Below, piece after piece: positions 33,126 to 40,866 of a stretch of 64,000 bases of DNA. Source of the stretch: Microbacterium sp. SZ1 (GTDB lineage: Bacteria > Actinomycetota > Actinomycetes > Actinomycetales > Microbacteriaceae); NCBI RefSeq assembly GCF_002362255.1, contig NZ_LPVV01000041.1:16061-80060 (forward strand). Direction: 5' to 3'. Under the pieces are notes generated by a model that saw only the letters and a program-made list of their open reading frames with translations, had not been told where the DNA came from and searched no databases. Position 1 is the stretch's first letter. Each line of letters starts with the position of its first letter. A program made the position numbers and the translations under genes.

Positions 33126-33151
33126 AGCTCGACACTACGCCCGGTCACCCT

Positions 33152-33238
33152 CCGCCGAGCCACCCCCTTGCGCGCGAAACACCCCTTTGGATACGCGCCT
33201 CACAGGGGTGGCTCGTGCACAAAGGGGTGTGTCGGCGG
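33152..33238. repeat. Doubled-word inverted repeat element E4
   Basis: Words GAGCCACCCCCTTG (33157-33170) and ACACCCCTTTG (33179-33189) are followed by CAGGGGTGGCTC (33203-33214) and CAAAGGGGTGT (33220-33230). Exact partners are interleaved, and the whole is enclosed by CCGCCGA (33152-33158) and TCGGCGG (33232-33238). It begins 4 bases past the MerR-TipAS stop on the minus strand. Confidence 0.88.
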
Positions 33239-33241
33239 GTC

Positions 33242-34030
33242 TTACAGGTTCGCCTCGGCGTACACGCGGAGCGCGTCGCGGACGAACTCCGCGCCGTGCG
33301 TGCCGCCGGACGACGTCGCGTAGTTCGCGCCGAATCGCGGGTCGGCGACGTACATCTCGCCCAGACCGATCACGTACGCCTTGACGTCTCCGCCGGGTGC
33401 CGACGCCGGCGTGCCCGGAATGCCCGCGAGCCACTCGACGTGGCGGCTGGCGATGTCCTGCGCCTCATCGGACGCCGGGTCGACGCCGCTCTCGGCGGCG
33501 GCGATCCAGTCGCGCCCGAGATCGGAGACGCGCTGCTGCCAGTCGGCTCGCTCGGCATCCGTCATCCCGCGCCACCAGCGGTCGCCGTCGGCGTAGGCCT
33601 GGCGGCCCCAGCGCTGCTCGACCTCCTGCTTGTACTGCGTGTGGTCGAAGCCGTCGAACATGTTCTCTGCCATGAGTTCTTCACCTCCTCTCAATGCCGT
33701 GATGGTGCTCTCGACCGACGCGATCTGCCGCGCCAGCCTGTTCTGCTCCTCGCGCAGCAGCGCGAGGTGGGTCTCGAGGGCCGAGGCCTCCGTCGTGGTG
33801 CGCGAACCGGCGTCGAGCACCTCGGCGATCTGCGGCAGCCCCAGCCCCAGCTCCCGCAGCAGCAGGATCCGCTGCAGCCGCACGAGCGCGACCTCGTCGT
33901 AGTGGCGATAGCCGTTCTGCGCGATGCGGGTTGGTGCCAGCAGACCGATGTCGTCGTAGTGACGCAGGGTCCTGCTGGTCGTGCCCGCGAGCCGGGCTAT
34001 CTCCTGGATGGACCAATCCCTGCCTGCCAT
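33242..34030 (-). CDS. MerR family regulator with TipAS antibiotic-recognition domain
   Basis: A 262-residue regulator. The N-terminal MerR helix-turn-helix is 'WSIQEIARLAGTTSRTLRHY' followed by 'DIGLLAPTRIAQNGYRHYDE'. A coiled-coil (about 80-115) leads into a TipAS domain ('MFDGFDHTQYKQEVEQRWG', 'DRWWRGMTDAERADWQ'), a globin-like pocket that binds thiopeptide and other amphipathic antibiotics in Streptomyces TipAL. Unlike TipAL it lacks a conspicuous Cys for covalent capture. Its own promoter has the 19-base spacer and dyad expected for MerR control. No exporter is adjacent, so further targets must lie elsewhere. Confidence 0.93.
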   Translation of the reverse strand: MAGRDWSIQEIARLAGTTSRTLRHYDDIGLLAPTRIAQNGYRHYDEVALVRLQRILLLRELGLGLPQIAEVLDAGSRTTTEASALETHLALLREEQNRLARQIASVESTITALRGGEELMAENMFDGFDHTQYKQEVEQRWGRQAYADGDRWWRGMTDAERADWQQRVSDLGRDWIAAAESGVDPASDEAQDIASRHVEWLAGIPGTPASAPGGDVKAYVIGLGEMYVADPRFGANYATSSGGTHGAEFVRDALRVYAEANL

Positions 34031-34065
34031 CTCACGCTCCTCTCGTCTGGTCGTCGTGCGATGTC

Positions 34066-34096
34066 ACGATAGAAGTTGACGCAACGTCAAGGTCAA
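34066..34096 (-). promoter_or_regulatory. MerR-type promoter with 19-bp spacer
   Basis: On the minus strand a -35 TTGACC (34091-34096) and a -10 TATCGT (34066-34071) are separated by exactly 19 bases, the overlong spacer corrected by MerR activators. The spacer contains the dyad TTGACGTTGCGTCAA. The start codon of the MerR gene follows about 35 bases later. Confidence 0.88.
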
Positions 34097-34242
34097 GTTT
34101 CGAATCCTGGGGCGCGACGGGTGCGCTCCGTGTGGTTCCGACCGACATGCATGCCGAGAACACGGATGCAGGCCCGGTGGGGCGATCGGGGCCTGCAGCA
34201 CGACCGACCGACCTGCATGTGGGCGCGCGTTCCAGAAAAGGC

Positions 34243-34290
34243 TTGACACGATCGAGATATATCGTGTTACTCTGTCGAACACGATATATC
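34243..34290 (+). promoter_or_regulatory. Promoter and operator of the DUF4097-PadR operon
   Basis: A TTGACA -35 (34243-34248) is followed after 17 bases by a weak -10 (GTTACT, 34266-34271). A perfect 13-bp inverted repeat, GATATATCGTGTT (34256-34268) and AACACGATATATC (34278-34290), flanks the -10. The right arm also begins a perfect 14-bp palindrome, CACGATATATCGTG. The PadR protein encoded downstream is the obvious ligand, giving autorepression. Confidence 0.88.
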
Positions 34291-34320
34291 GTGATCCGTC
34301 TCAACACAGGAGAAGCAGAC

Positions 34321-35163
34321 ATGACCGAGAAGTGGCTCATCGCCCCGGGCGAGGAACGCGTCATCGACATCGAGAACGTCAGCCGGCTGAAGGTGGGCCT
34401 GGTCGGCGGGCAGGTCGACGTGATCGCCCACGACGAACCCGGCATCCGCATCGAGGTGCACGGTGTCACTACCAAGGACCTCCGCATCGAGTCCCACGAC
34501 GGCGAGGTCGAGATCGATCACCCTCAGCTGGGCTGGGACAACTTCCTCGAGGTGTTCCGCAACTTCGGCTCGGGCGGCCCCAAGGCCGAGGTCAGCATCG
34601 CCGTGCCGCGCTCGATCGCCCTCACCCTCGGCGTCGTCAGCGCCGGTGCGCTCGTCTCCGGCATCCGCAACGACGCCCGCCTGAACACCGTGTCGGGCGA
34701 CCTCATCGTCGACACGCTGATCGGCGACCTCACCGTGAACTCGGTGTCGGGCGATGTGCAGGTGCGCGGGCTGACCGGCTCGATCACGGCGAACAGCGTC
34801 TCGGGCGACGTCGCCGTCACCGGCACCGTGCGCAAGGCGACCGTCGACACCGTGTCGGGCTCCACGCTCGTCGACGCTGCCGGCGACGTCAACACCATCA
34901 ACATCAACTCGGTCTCGGGCGGCACCACCGTGCGGCTCGACGAGTCCCTCGCCGCCAACTACGTCATCCGCTCGCTCAGCGGACGACTCCTCATCGACGG
35001 CGTCGATCGCGGCTCCTCCGGCATCAACAACTACACCGGCTCCACGGGCGAGCTCGCCGGACGATTCGTCGACCTGCGCGCGAACTCCGTCTCAGGCGGC
35101 GTGACGGTGCTGCGCCGCACCCCCGCATCGATCGAGAACGACGCCGAATGGGAGGAAGCATGA
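34321..35163 (+). CDS. DUF4097 beta-repeat protein
   Basis: A 280-residue protein without signal peptide. From about residue 95 it is built from imperfect 15-20-residue repeats with the sequence 'NSVSGD' or 'NTVSGD', at least six times, as in DUF4097 adhesin-like or bactofilin-like right-handed beta folds. The start is the ATG at 34321 with AGGAGAAG upstream. The gene overlaps padR (ATGA), and the two form a common actinobacterial pair under a PadR operator. Function in the pair is unknown; cell-envelope stress or signalling is often suggested. Confidence 0.88.
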   Translation: MTEKWLIAPGEERVIDIENVSRLKVGLVGGQVDVIAHDEPGIRIEVHGVTTKDLRIESHDGEVEIDHPQLGWDNFLEVFRNFGSGGPKAEVSIAVPRSIALTLGVVSAGALVSGIRNDARLNTVSGDLIVDTLIGDLTVNSVSGDVQVRGLTGSITANSVSGDVAVTGTVRKATVDTVSGSTLVDAAGDVNTININSVSGGTTVRLDESLAANYVIRSLSGRLLIDGVDRGSSGINNYTGSTGELAGRFVDLRANSVSGGVTVLRRTPASIENDAEWEEA

Positions 35164-35786
35164 GTCCCGCCGTCTTCTCTCACGGAGACCTGCGCCTGTA
35201 CCTGCTGTCGCTGCTGGCCGAATCCCCGCAGCACGGGTACGGCATCATCCAGGCCCTGACCGACCGCACCGGCGGCACCTATACGCCGAGCGCCGGCACG
35301 ATCTACCCTCGACTCGCGAAGCTCGAGGAAGAGGGACTCGTCTCGAAGACCGTCGACGGCCGGACCACGATCTACGCGATCACGGATGCCGGACGCGCCG
35401 AGCTCTCATCGCGTAAGGGCGACCTCGCAGGGATCGAGGCGGGACTCACCGACTCGGTGCGGCTGATCGCCAACGAGGTGCGTCAGAGCGTCAAGGAGGC
35501 GATGAAGAGCCTGCGAGCCGACTTCGCCACCGCCGAGAAGGACGACCGCGCGGCATCCAAGTCCCGCCCACGCACCGCGGGTGACGACGAGCGCATCGTC
35601 AGCCGCGAGGAGCTCCACCGGGCGGACGCCGTGATCAACGCGTTCCGCGCCCGAGTCCGCACCGACCTGCGCACCCATGTGGCGAGGGGCGGCACGCTTC
35701 CGGCATCCGTCGTCTCAGAGCTCGAGGACGGATTGGATGCCGCAGCCCGCGGCATAACGACGGCCCTCGCCGCGCTGACTCGCTGA
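35160..35786 (+). CDS. PadR family transcriptional regulator
   Basis: A 208-residue regulator. The winged helix of PadR occupies residues 10-85 ('LRLYLLSLLAESPQHGYGII', 'YTPSAGTIYPRLAKLEEEGL', 'TIYAITDAGRAEL'). The C-terminal half is longer than usual, helical and highly charged, with a possible dimerisation coiled-coil. The ATG overlaps the DUF4097 stop. The inverted repeat around the operon's -10 is the likely binding site. Signal unknown. A strong bidirectional terminator follows 9 bases after the stop. Confidence 0.92.
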   Translation: MSPAVFSHGDLRLYLLSLLAESPQHGYGIIQALTDRTGGTYTPSAGTIYPRLAKLEEEGLVSKTVDGRTTIYAITDAGRAELSSRKGDLAGIEAGLTDSVRLIANEVRQSVKEAMKSLRADFATAEKDDRAASKSRPRTAGDDERIVSREELHRADAVINAFRARVRTDLRTHVARGGTLPASVVSELEDGLDAAARGITTALAALTR

Positions 35787-35795
35787 CGAACTCGA

Positions 35796-35832
35796 CGTCG
35801 ACCCCCGCGGAATCCTTCCGCGGGGGTCGACG
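35796..35832. terminator. Bidirectional terminator between padR and the stress-protein gene
   Basis: A perfect 17-bp stem (35796-35812 with 35816-35832) encloses a TCC loop between two convergent genes. It is very strong, without T-tract. Confidence 0.88.
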
Positions 35833-35838
35833 CTTGCG

Positions 35839-36381
35839 CTATTCCGTCCAGATCTCCGGCTGCGAGTCCGGCACCGGCTCTTCCAGCGGCACCACGAGCA
35901 CCGACCGGTGCTGCCGGTGAGCCAGGCGCGCCGCGACGGATCCGGTGAAGAACTCCCTGATCGACTCTCCGATGCCGCGCTTGCGGGTGCCCACAACGAT
36001 CAGCTGCGCGTCGAGCTTGTTCGCGAGCGCCTTGATCGCGAGCGCCGGATCGCCCACGAGCTGCCGGGCCGTCCAGGTCAGCCCCGTCCCTTCGAGCGCC
36101 TTCGCCGCTTCGGCTTGCACGGCCTCGAACTCCGCCGTGCCCGCGTCGAAGTTGATGTCGATCGGAGCGGAGTGCACGTAGCCGTCCGGATCCTCGTATG
36201 TCACGAAGCGCGTGACGTCGACGTGCACGACGACGAGCGGCACCCGCAGCAGTCGCGCGAAACGCGATGCCTCCTGGATCACGCGAGGACTCTGCCCCGG
36301 CTGGATGCCGACGATCACCGCCTTCTGCAGTGTCGCGTTCTGGACGGCCTCGTCCGAGGGAGAAGAGGTATTGTCGGTCAT
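35839..36381 (-). CDS. Universal stress protein (UspA family)
   Basis: A 180-residue protein of the UspA fold. It starts the domain at 'QKAVIVGIQPGQSPRVIQEA' and ends with the nucleotide-binding loop 'LIVVGTRKRGIGES' and 'FFTGSVAARLAHRQHRSVLV', which suggests ATP binding. A 20-residue acidic N-terminal extension precedes the domain, and 'PVPDSQPEIWTE' extends the C terminus. USPs accumulate under starvation or respiratory arrest. The ATG at 36381 has GGGAG upstream. It is divergent from the DUF3073 gene. Confidence 0.92.
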   Translation of the reverse strand: MTDNTSSPSDEAVQNATLQKAVIVGIQPGQSPRVIQEASRFARLLRVPLVVVHVDVTRFVTYEDPDGYVHSAPIDINFDAGTAEFEAVQAEAAKALEGTGLTWTARQLVGDPALAIKALANKLDAQLIVVGTRKRGIGESIREFFTGSVAARLAHRQHRSVLVVPLEEPVPDSQPEIWTE

Positions 36382-36436
36382 CGAGATCGCTCCCTTCGCC
36401 AGCCTTGCTATCAGGCAGTGCGGTCTACCCGCGTGC

Positions 36437-36472
36437 TATTCTGAATGCTACTCTTACCGGCCTCGAGCCGGT
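36437..36472 (+). promoter_or_regulatory. Promoter and leader hairpin of the DUF3073 gene
   Basis: Two -10-like hexamers, TATTCT (36437-36442, with an extended TGC) and TACTCT (36449-36454), precede a hairpin ACCGGC-5-GCCGGT (36456-36472) in what would be the 5' leader. A transcript from here would carry a leader of about 85 bases. Confidence 0.45.
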
Positions 36473-36531
36473 GTCGTGAATGCATCGGGCCCCAGCTAGC
36501 CCGCAGCTCAACTCGTGAGGGGGTCTCTGGC

Positions 36532-36720
36532 ATGGGCCGTGGCCGTCAGAAGGCGAAGCACACCAAAATCGCCCGCGAACTGAAGTCATTCAGTCCGTCC
36601 GTCAACTACTCGGCACTCGAACGAGAGCTCGGTCACCCGAGCGACTCGGAAGACGAGTACGTCGACAAGTGGGCAGACGAGTACGCCGATGAAGACGAGG
36701 ACGAACTAGAGAAGGCCTGA
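36532..36720 (+). CDS. DUF3073 family protein
   Basis: A 62-residue protein with a basic N terminus ('MGRGRQKAKHTKIARELKSF') and a very acidic C terminus ('YADEDEDELEKA'). This is the DUF3073 family, found throughout actinobacteria and of unknown function; the charge split suggests binding to RNA or ribosomes at one end. The ATG at 36532 is preceded by GAGGGGG at some distance. It is monocistronic, ended by a good terminator. Such short conserved genes are often highly expressed. Confidence 0.9.
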   Translation: MGRGRQKAKHTKIARELKSFSPSVNYSALERELGHPSDSEDEYVDKWADEYADEDEDELEKA

Positions 36721-36742
36721 CCGCCCTCTCGTCTCGTCGTAC

Positions 36743-36766
36743 CCCCCGTGCACCGCACGGGGGTTT
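36743..36766 (+). terminator. Intrinsic terminator of the DUF3073 gene
   Basis: CCCCCGTGC (36743-36751), ACC loop, GCACGGGGG (36755-36763), then TTT. This is one of the few hairpins in the window followed by a T-run. Confidence 0.9.
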
Positions 36767-36781
36767 CGTCGTGTCCGGGTA

Positions 36782-36826
36782 GGGGTGCCGCAGCAAGCGC
36801 CCCCGAATGGGATGCCGCAGCATCCC
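36782..36826. repeat. Partial doubled-word element near the CynX-type MFS stop
   Basis: GGGGTGCCGCAGCA (36782-36795) and GGGATGCCGCAGCA (36809-36822) are direct copies. The second forms its own hairpin (GGGATGC-CGCA-GCATCCC, 36809-36826). It ends 4 bases from the MFS stop on the minus strand and may serve as its terminator. Confidence 0.55.
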
Positions 36827-36829
36827 CGG

Positions 36830-38131
36830 TCACCAGCGGCCGTAGCGGCGTTCCCAGTCCTCTTCGATCGTGCGCCGGCGTCCGGCCACGAGCCCGGCCG
36901 GGATCGCCGCGACGAGCACTCCGACGAGCAGCCAGAGCGGCACCTGCCATCCGCCGGTCGTCTCGTGAAGCAGGCCGATCAGCAGCGGGAAGGCCGCCGC
37001 GACGGCGTAGCCGATGCTCTGCGCGAAGCCGCTGAGCGCGACGGCGCTCTCGGGCGTGCGAGCGCGGATGCTGAGCAGCACCAGGCTCAGCGGGAACAGG
37101 ATCGGTCCGAGGCCGAAGAGCACCACCCACAGCGGAAGCGCGACCGTCGGCGCGAACAACAGACCGGCGAGACCCGCCAGGCCTGCTGCGATCCCGACGA
37201 AGAACACGGGTCGCGTCGCGTGGAAGCGCACGATGAGCAGCGGCACGATCAGCGAGCAGGGCAGTCCCATGAGGCCGAAGAGCGAGAGCAGCAGGCCGGC
37301 ATCCGCCGCGCTGACCCCGCCGACCTCGATGAGGATCGCGGGCAGCCACGCGAAGGAGACGTACGCGAGCGTCGACGAGGTGCCGAAGACGAGCGCGACG
37401 GCCCACGCCATGGGCAGCCGCCACAGCCGCCCGAACACACGCGGGTTGGGCGGACGCGTGACGATCGGGCCGGTCGACACCGATGCCGGATCGGGGTTCT
37501 CGAGCGCCTCGATCGACGGCTTCACGATCGGCGGCGCCAGCGCCGGCCCCTCGGTGCGGCTCGTCACGATCATCACGATCCACGGCACGAGCGCGATGCC
37601 TGCGAACACGCCCCACATGCCGAGCGAGACGCGCCAGCCGGCCGAGTCGGCGACCGGCACGGCGACCAGCGGCGGGACGAACGTCGACACCGCCATCGTC
37701 GTCGAGTAGACGGTCATCATGATGCCGAGGCGGTCGGGGAAGTACTTCTTCACGAGCGGGGGCAGCAGGACGTTACCCGACCCGACGCCGGCGAACACCA
37801 CGACGGTGGCCCCGAGCAACGTCGTCGAATCGACGGAGAGTCCGCGCAGCAGAAGGCCCGCTGCGATGAGCGCGATGGCCACGACGGCGACGCGTTCGAG
37901 CCCGAAACGTCGCTCGACCAGTGGTGTGAGCAGACCGAACAGCGCGAAGCACACGGGTGGTGCAGCGCCGATGAGACCGGCGACCACCGACGACACCGGG
38001 AAGTCCTCGGCGACGTGGTCGATGACCGGCGACAAGGATGCCACGGCGGAGCGCAGCGAGAACGCGACCAGCACGATGCCGATCAGCGCGAGAGCACGCC
38101 CCCGCCACAGCGGCTGAGCGGCCGTCGTCAC
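36830..38131 (-). CDS. MFS transporter, CynX/NimT family
   Basis: A 433-residue transporter with 12 helices of the CynX/NimT branch ('FSLRSAVASLSPVIDHVAED' near the start and 'GAAPPVCFALFGLLTPLVER'). CynX handles cyanate and NimT exports nitroimidazole; substrate here is open. I start it at GTG 38131, which overlaps the purF stop (GTGA); another in-frame GTG eight codons upstream would lie inside purF. This coupling puts it in the purM-purF transcript, suggesting a purine- or nitrogen-related substrate, though many such overlaps are accidental. Confidence 0.88.
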   Translation of the reverse strand: MTTAAQPLWRGRALALIGIVLVAFSLRSAVASLSPVIDHVAEDFPVSSVVAGLIGAAPPVCFALFGLLTPLVERRFGLERVAVVAIALIAAGLLLRGLSVDSTTLLGATVVVFAGVGSGNVLLPPLVKKYFPDRLGIMMTVYSTTMAVSTFVPPLVAVPVADSAGWRVSLGMWGVFAGIALVPWIVMIVTSRTEGPALAPPIVKPSIEALENPDPASVSTGPIVTRPPNPRVFGRLWRLPMAWAVALVFGTSSTLAYVSFAWLPAILIEVGGVSAADAGLLLSLFGLMGLPCSLIVPLLIVRFHATRPVFFVGIAAGLAGLAGLLFAPTVALPLWVVLFGLGPILFPLSLVLLSIRARTPESAVALSGFAQSIGYAVAAAFPLLIGLLHETTGGWQVPLWLLVGVLVAAIPAGLVAGRRRTIEEDWERRYGRW

Positions 38132-39600
38132 GAGGTCTGCGACCCCTCCACCCACGCGAGGTACTCGTCGGAGACGGTGCCGGTCACGTACCGGCCGTCG
38201 AAGCAGCTCATGTCGAGGTCGGAGAGCACCGACCCCTCCGTGATCGCGGCCTTGAGGTCGTCGACCTCCTGGTAGACCAGGTGATCGCAGCCCAGCTCCT
38301 CGGCGATCTCCGGGATCGTGCGGCCGTGCGCGATGAGCTCGTGGCGCGACGGCATGTTGATGCCGTAGACGTGCGGATGCCGCACCGGCGGCGCCGCGGA
38401 GGCGAAGGTCACCGACGTCGCCCCGGCATCCCGCGCCATCTGGATGATCTGCTTCGACGTCGTGCCGCGCACGATCGAATCGTCGATGAGCAGCACGTTC
38501 TTACCCTGGAACTCCGTCGACATGGCGTTCAGCTTCTGTCGCACGCTCTTCTTGCGCACCGCCTGGCCCGGCATTATGAAGGTGCGGCCGACGTAGCGGT
38601 TCTTGTAGAAGCCCTCGCGGTACTCGATCCCGAGCTTGCGGGCGACCTCCATGGCGGCGGGCCGCGCGGAGTCGGGGATCGGCATCACGACGTCGATCTT
38701 GTCCATGGGCACGTGCTTGGCGATCGTGTCGGCGAGACGCTCGCCCATACGCAGGCGCGACTCGTAGACGGAGATGCCGTTCATCACCGAGTCGGGCCGC
38801 GCGAGGTAGACGTACTCGAACGCGCACGGCGCGAGAGTCGCGTCGGTCGCGCACTGCTTGGTGTGCAGCTCGCCGTCGTTGGTGATGAACACGGCCTCGC
38901 CGGGCTCGACCTCGCGGACGACCTCGTAGTCGCCGTTCTCGAGCACCAGCGACTCGCTCGCCACGACCCACTCGTCCTTGCCCTCAGCGCCCTCCACGGT
39001 CGACGGACGACGGCCGAGGATGAGCGGACGGATGCCGAAGGGGTCGCGGAACGCGAGCAGACCGTATCCGGCGATCACCGCGATCACCGCGTACGCGCCT
39101 TCGATGCGCTCGTGCGTGCGGGCGACCGCCTCGAAGACGCGCTCCGGGTCGAGGTCGACGGTCGACGTGGTGTTCTGCAGCTCTCCCGCGAGCACGTTGA
39201 GCAGCAGCTCGGTGTCGCTGGAGGAGTTGAGGTGACGGCGATCGCGCTGCGCCATGTCGGCGGTGAGCTCACGCGTGTTGGTGAGGTTGCCGTTGTGGAT
39301 GAGGATGATGCCGTAGGGCGCGTTCACGTAGAACGGCTGCATCTCCTCTTCGCTCGACGCGGTGCCCTTGGTCGCGTAGCGCACGTGTCCGAGGCCGACG
39401 TTGCCGAGCAGTCCTCGCATGTCGCGGGTGCGGAACGCCTCGCGCACCATGCCCTGCGCCTTCGCGTTGTGCATGACGCCGTTGGCCTCTGCCGTGGCGA
39501 TGCCCGTCGCGTCCTGACCGCGGTGCTGCAGCAGGAGGAGAGCGTCGTAGATGTCCTGATTGACCGGGGCCGTCCCGACCATTCCGACGATGCCGCACAT
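38128..39600 (-). CDS. purF: Amidophosphoribosyltransferase
   Basis: A 490-residue enzyme that catalyses the first committed step of purine synthesis: PRPP + glutamine to phosphoribosylamine. The sequence begins 'MCGIVGMVG', so Cys2 becomes the N-terminal nucleophile once Met is removed, with no propeptide. The PRPP-binding loop is 'VLLIDDSIVRGTTSKQI'. Glutaminase features 'LQHRGQDATGIAT' and 'HNGNLTNT' are intact. It follows purM by 6 bases and precedes the MFS gene with overlap. Feedback inhibition by AMP/GMP is known for the family. Confidence 0.97.
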   Translation of the reverse strand: MCGIVGMVGTAPVNQDIYDALLLLQHRGQDATGIATAEANGVMHNAKAQGMVREAFRTRDMRGLLGNVGLGHVRYATKGTASSEEEMQPFYVNAPYGIILIHNGNLTNTRELTADMAQRDRRHLNSSSDTELLLNVLAGELQNTTSTVDLDPERVFEAVARTHERIEGAYAVIAVIAGYGLLAFRDPFGIRPLILGRRPSTVEGAEGKDEWVVASESLVLENGDYEVVREVEPGEAVFITNDGELHTKQCATDATLAPCAFEYVYLARPDSVMNGISVYESRLRMGERLADTIAKHVPMDKIDVVMPIPDSARPAAMEVARKLGIEYREGFYKNRYVGRTFIMPGQAVRKKSVRQKLNAMSTEFQGKNVLLIDDSIVRGTTSKQIIQMARDAGATSVTFASAAPPVRHPHVYGINMPSRHELIAHGRTIPEIAEELGCDHLVYQEVDDLKAAITEGSVLSDLDMSCFDGRYVTGTVSDEYLAWVEGSQTS

Positions 39601-39606
39601 GGGTGG

Positions 39607-40722
39607 TTACTTCGCTCCGTCCGCGTAGGCGCCCACGAGGCGCACTGCTCCGCCGTCGACGCCCTTGGCGCCCTGCTCGAACTCCCCCGCCGGTCGGGCG
39701 CCGAAGCCGACCGTGCCGACCTGCCAGGCGGGCATGCCCTCTGCATCGAGCGCCGCGATCGCGGCATCCTTCTTGTCCGCGGCGACGACCGCGAGGAATC
39801 CGATCCCGAGGTTCCAGGTGCCCTCTGCGGACTCCAGCGTCGAGCCCGCGATGTCGCTGAGCACACGGAACACGGGACTCGGCGACCAGGTGCCGCGGTC
39901 GACCTCCGCCCAGCTGCCCTGAGGGAGCACACGGGCAAGATTGGCGGCGATTCCGCCGCCGGTGACGTGGCTGAGGGAGTGCACTCCGCCGTCGAGCGCC
40001 GCGATGAGACGCAGGAGAGGGAGGGTGTACAGGCGGGTCGGCTCGAGCAGGGCCTCGCCCCACGTCATACCGAAGTCGGCGGCGTTGTCGCCGTAGCCGA
40101 TGCCGGCGTTCGTGACGATGTGACGCACGAGCGAGTAGCCGTTGGAGTGCAGCCCGCTGGAGGCGATCGCGAGCACGGCGTCGCCGTCCTGCACGCGCTC
40201 GGCGCCGAGGATCTCATCCGCCTCGACGACACCGGTCGCGGCCCCGGCGACGTCGTAGTCGCGCGGACCCAGGAGCCCAGGGTGCTCGGCCGTCTCGCCG
40301 CCGACCAGAGCGGTGCCGGTCGCGGAGCACGCCTCGGCGATGCCGCGGACGATGTCGGCGATGCGCTCGGGGAAGACCTTGCCGCAGGCGATGTAGTCGG
40401 TCATGAAGAGCGGCTTGGCTCCCATGACGACGATGTCGTCGACGACCATGCCCACGAGGTCCTGGCCGATCGTGTCGTGCTTGTCGATCGCCTGCGCGAT
40501 CGCGACCTTCGTGCCGACGCCGTCGGTGCTTGTCGCGAGCAGCGGACGACGGAAGTCGCGCAGAGCGCTGGCGTCGAAGAGGCCGGCGAATCCGCCGACT
40601 CCACCGAGCACTTCGGGACCGTGCGTCGCACGAACCGACGACTTCATGAGTTCGACCGCGAGATCACCGGCAGCGGTGTCGACGCCGGCTTCGGAATAGG
40701 GGTTGGTGGGGGAGGCAGCCAC
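39607..40722 (-). CDS. purM: Phosphoribosylformylglycinamidine cyclo-ligase
   Basis: A 371-residue AIR synthetase that closes the imidazole ring in the fifth step of purine synthesis, using ATP. Signature regions are 'YSEAGVDTAAGDLAVELMK', 'LLATSTDGVGTKVAIA', 'GGETAEHPGLLG' and 'SLSHVTGGGIAANLARVLP'. Length is a little above E. coli PurM (345). The start is GTG at 40722, and the gene heads the purM-purF-(MFS) string. No purine riboswitch is visible in the 144-base divergent spacer, only a small UUCG hairpin. Confidence 0.97.
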   Translation of the reverse strand: MAASPTNPYSEAGVDTAAGDLAVELMKSSVRATHGPEVLGGVGGFAGLFDASALRDFRRPLLATSTDGVGTKVAIAQAIDKHDTIGQDLVGMVVDDIVVMGAKPLFMTDYIACGKVFPERIADIVRGIAEACSATGTALVGGETAEHPGLLGPRDYDVAGAATGVVEADEILGAERVQDGDAVLAIASSGLHSNGYSLVRHIVTNAGIGYGDNAADFGMTWGEALLEPTRLYTLPLLRLIAALDGGVHSLSHVTGGGIAANLARVLPQGSWAEVDRGTWSPSPVFRVLSDIAGSTLESAEGTWNLGIGFLAVVAADKKDAAIAALDAEGMPAWQVGTVGFGARPAGEFEQGAKGVDGGAVRLVGAYADGAK

Positions 40723-40746
40723 CCGTCCAGACTACCGCCCGTCGGG

Positions 40747-40764
40747 GCACCGGTTCGCCGGTGC
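40747..40764. other. UUCG-capped hairpin between purM and the flavoprotein gene
   Basis: GCACCGG (40747-40753), TTCG, CCGGTGC (40758-40764) lies about 25 bases before the purM start on one strand and 100 before the flavoprotein GTG on the other. It could sit in the purM leader. Confidence 0.5.
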
Positions 40765-40866
40765 GAACGCTCGTGAGGGCGGCCCGCCCGCGACCGGCGG
40801 ATCGAGCATGGACAGGAGCGCCGCCGCGGACGAGACTGGCATCCGATACTCCCGGAAGGAGCCCAG

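Noticed and set aside
36382..36531. tRNA or small RNA gene in the usp-DUF3073 spacer
   Set aside because: Only a 6-bp hairpin is present; no cloverleaf can be drawn. I see no tRNA anywhere in the window.
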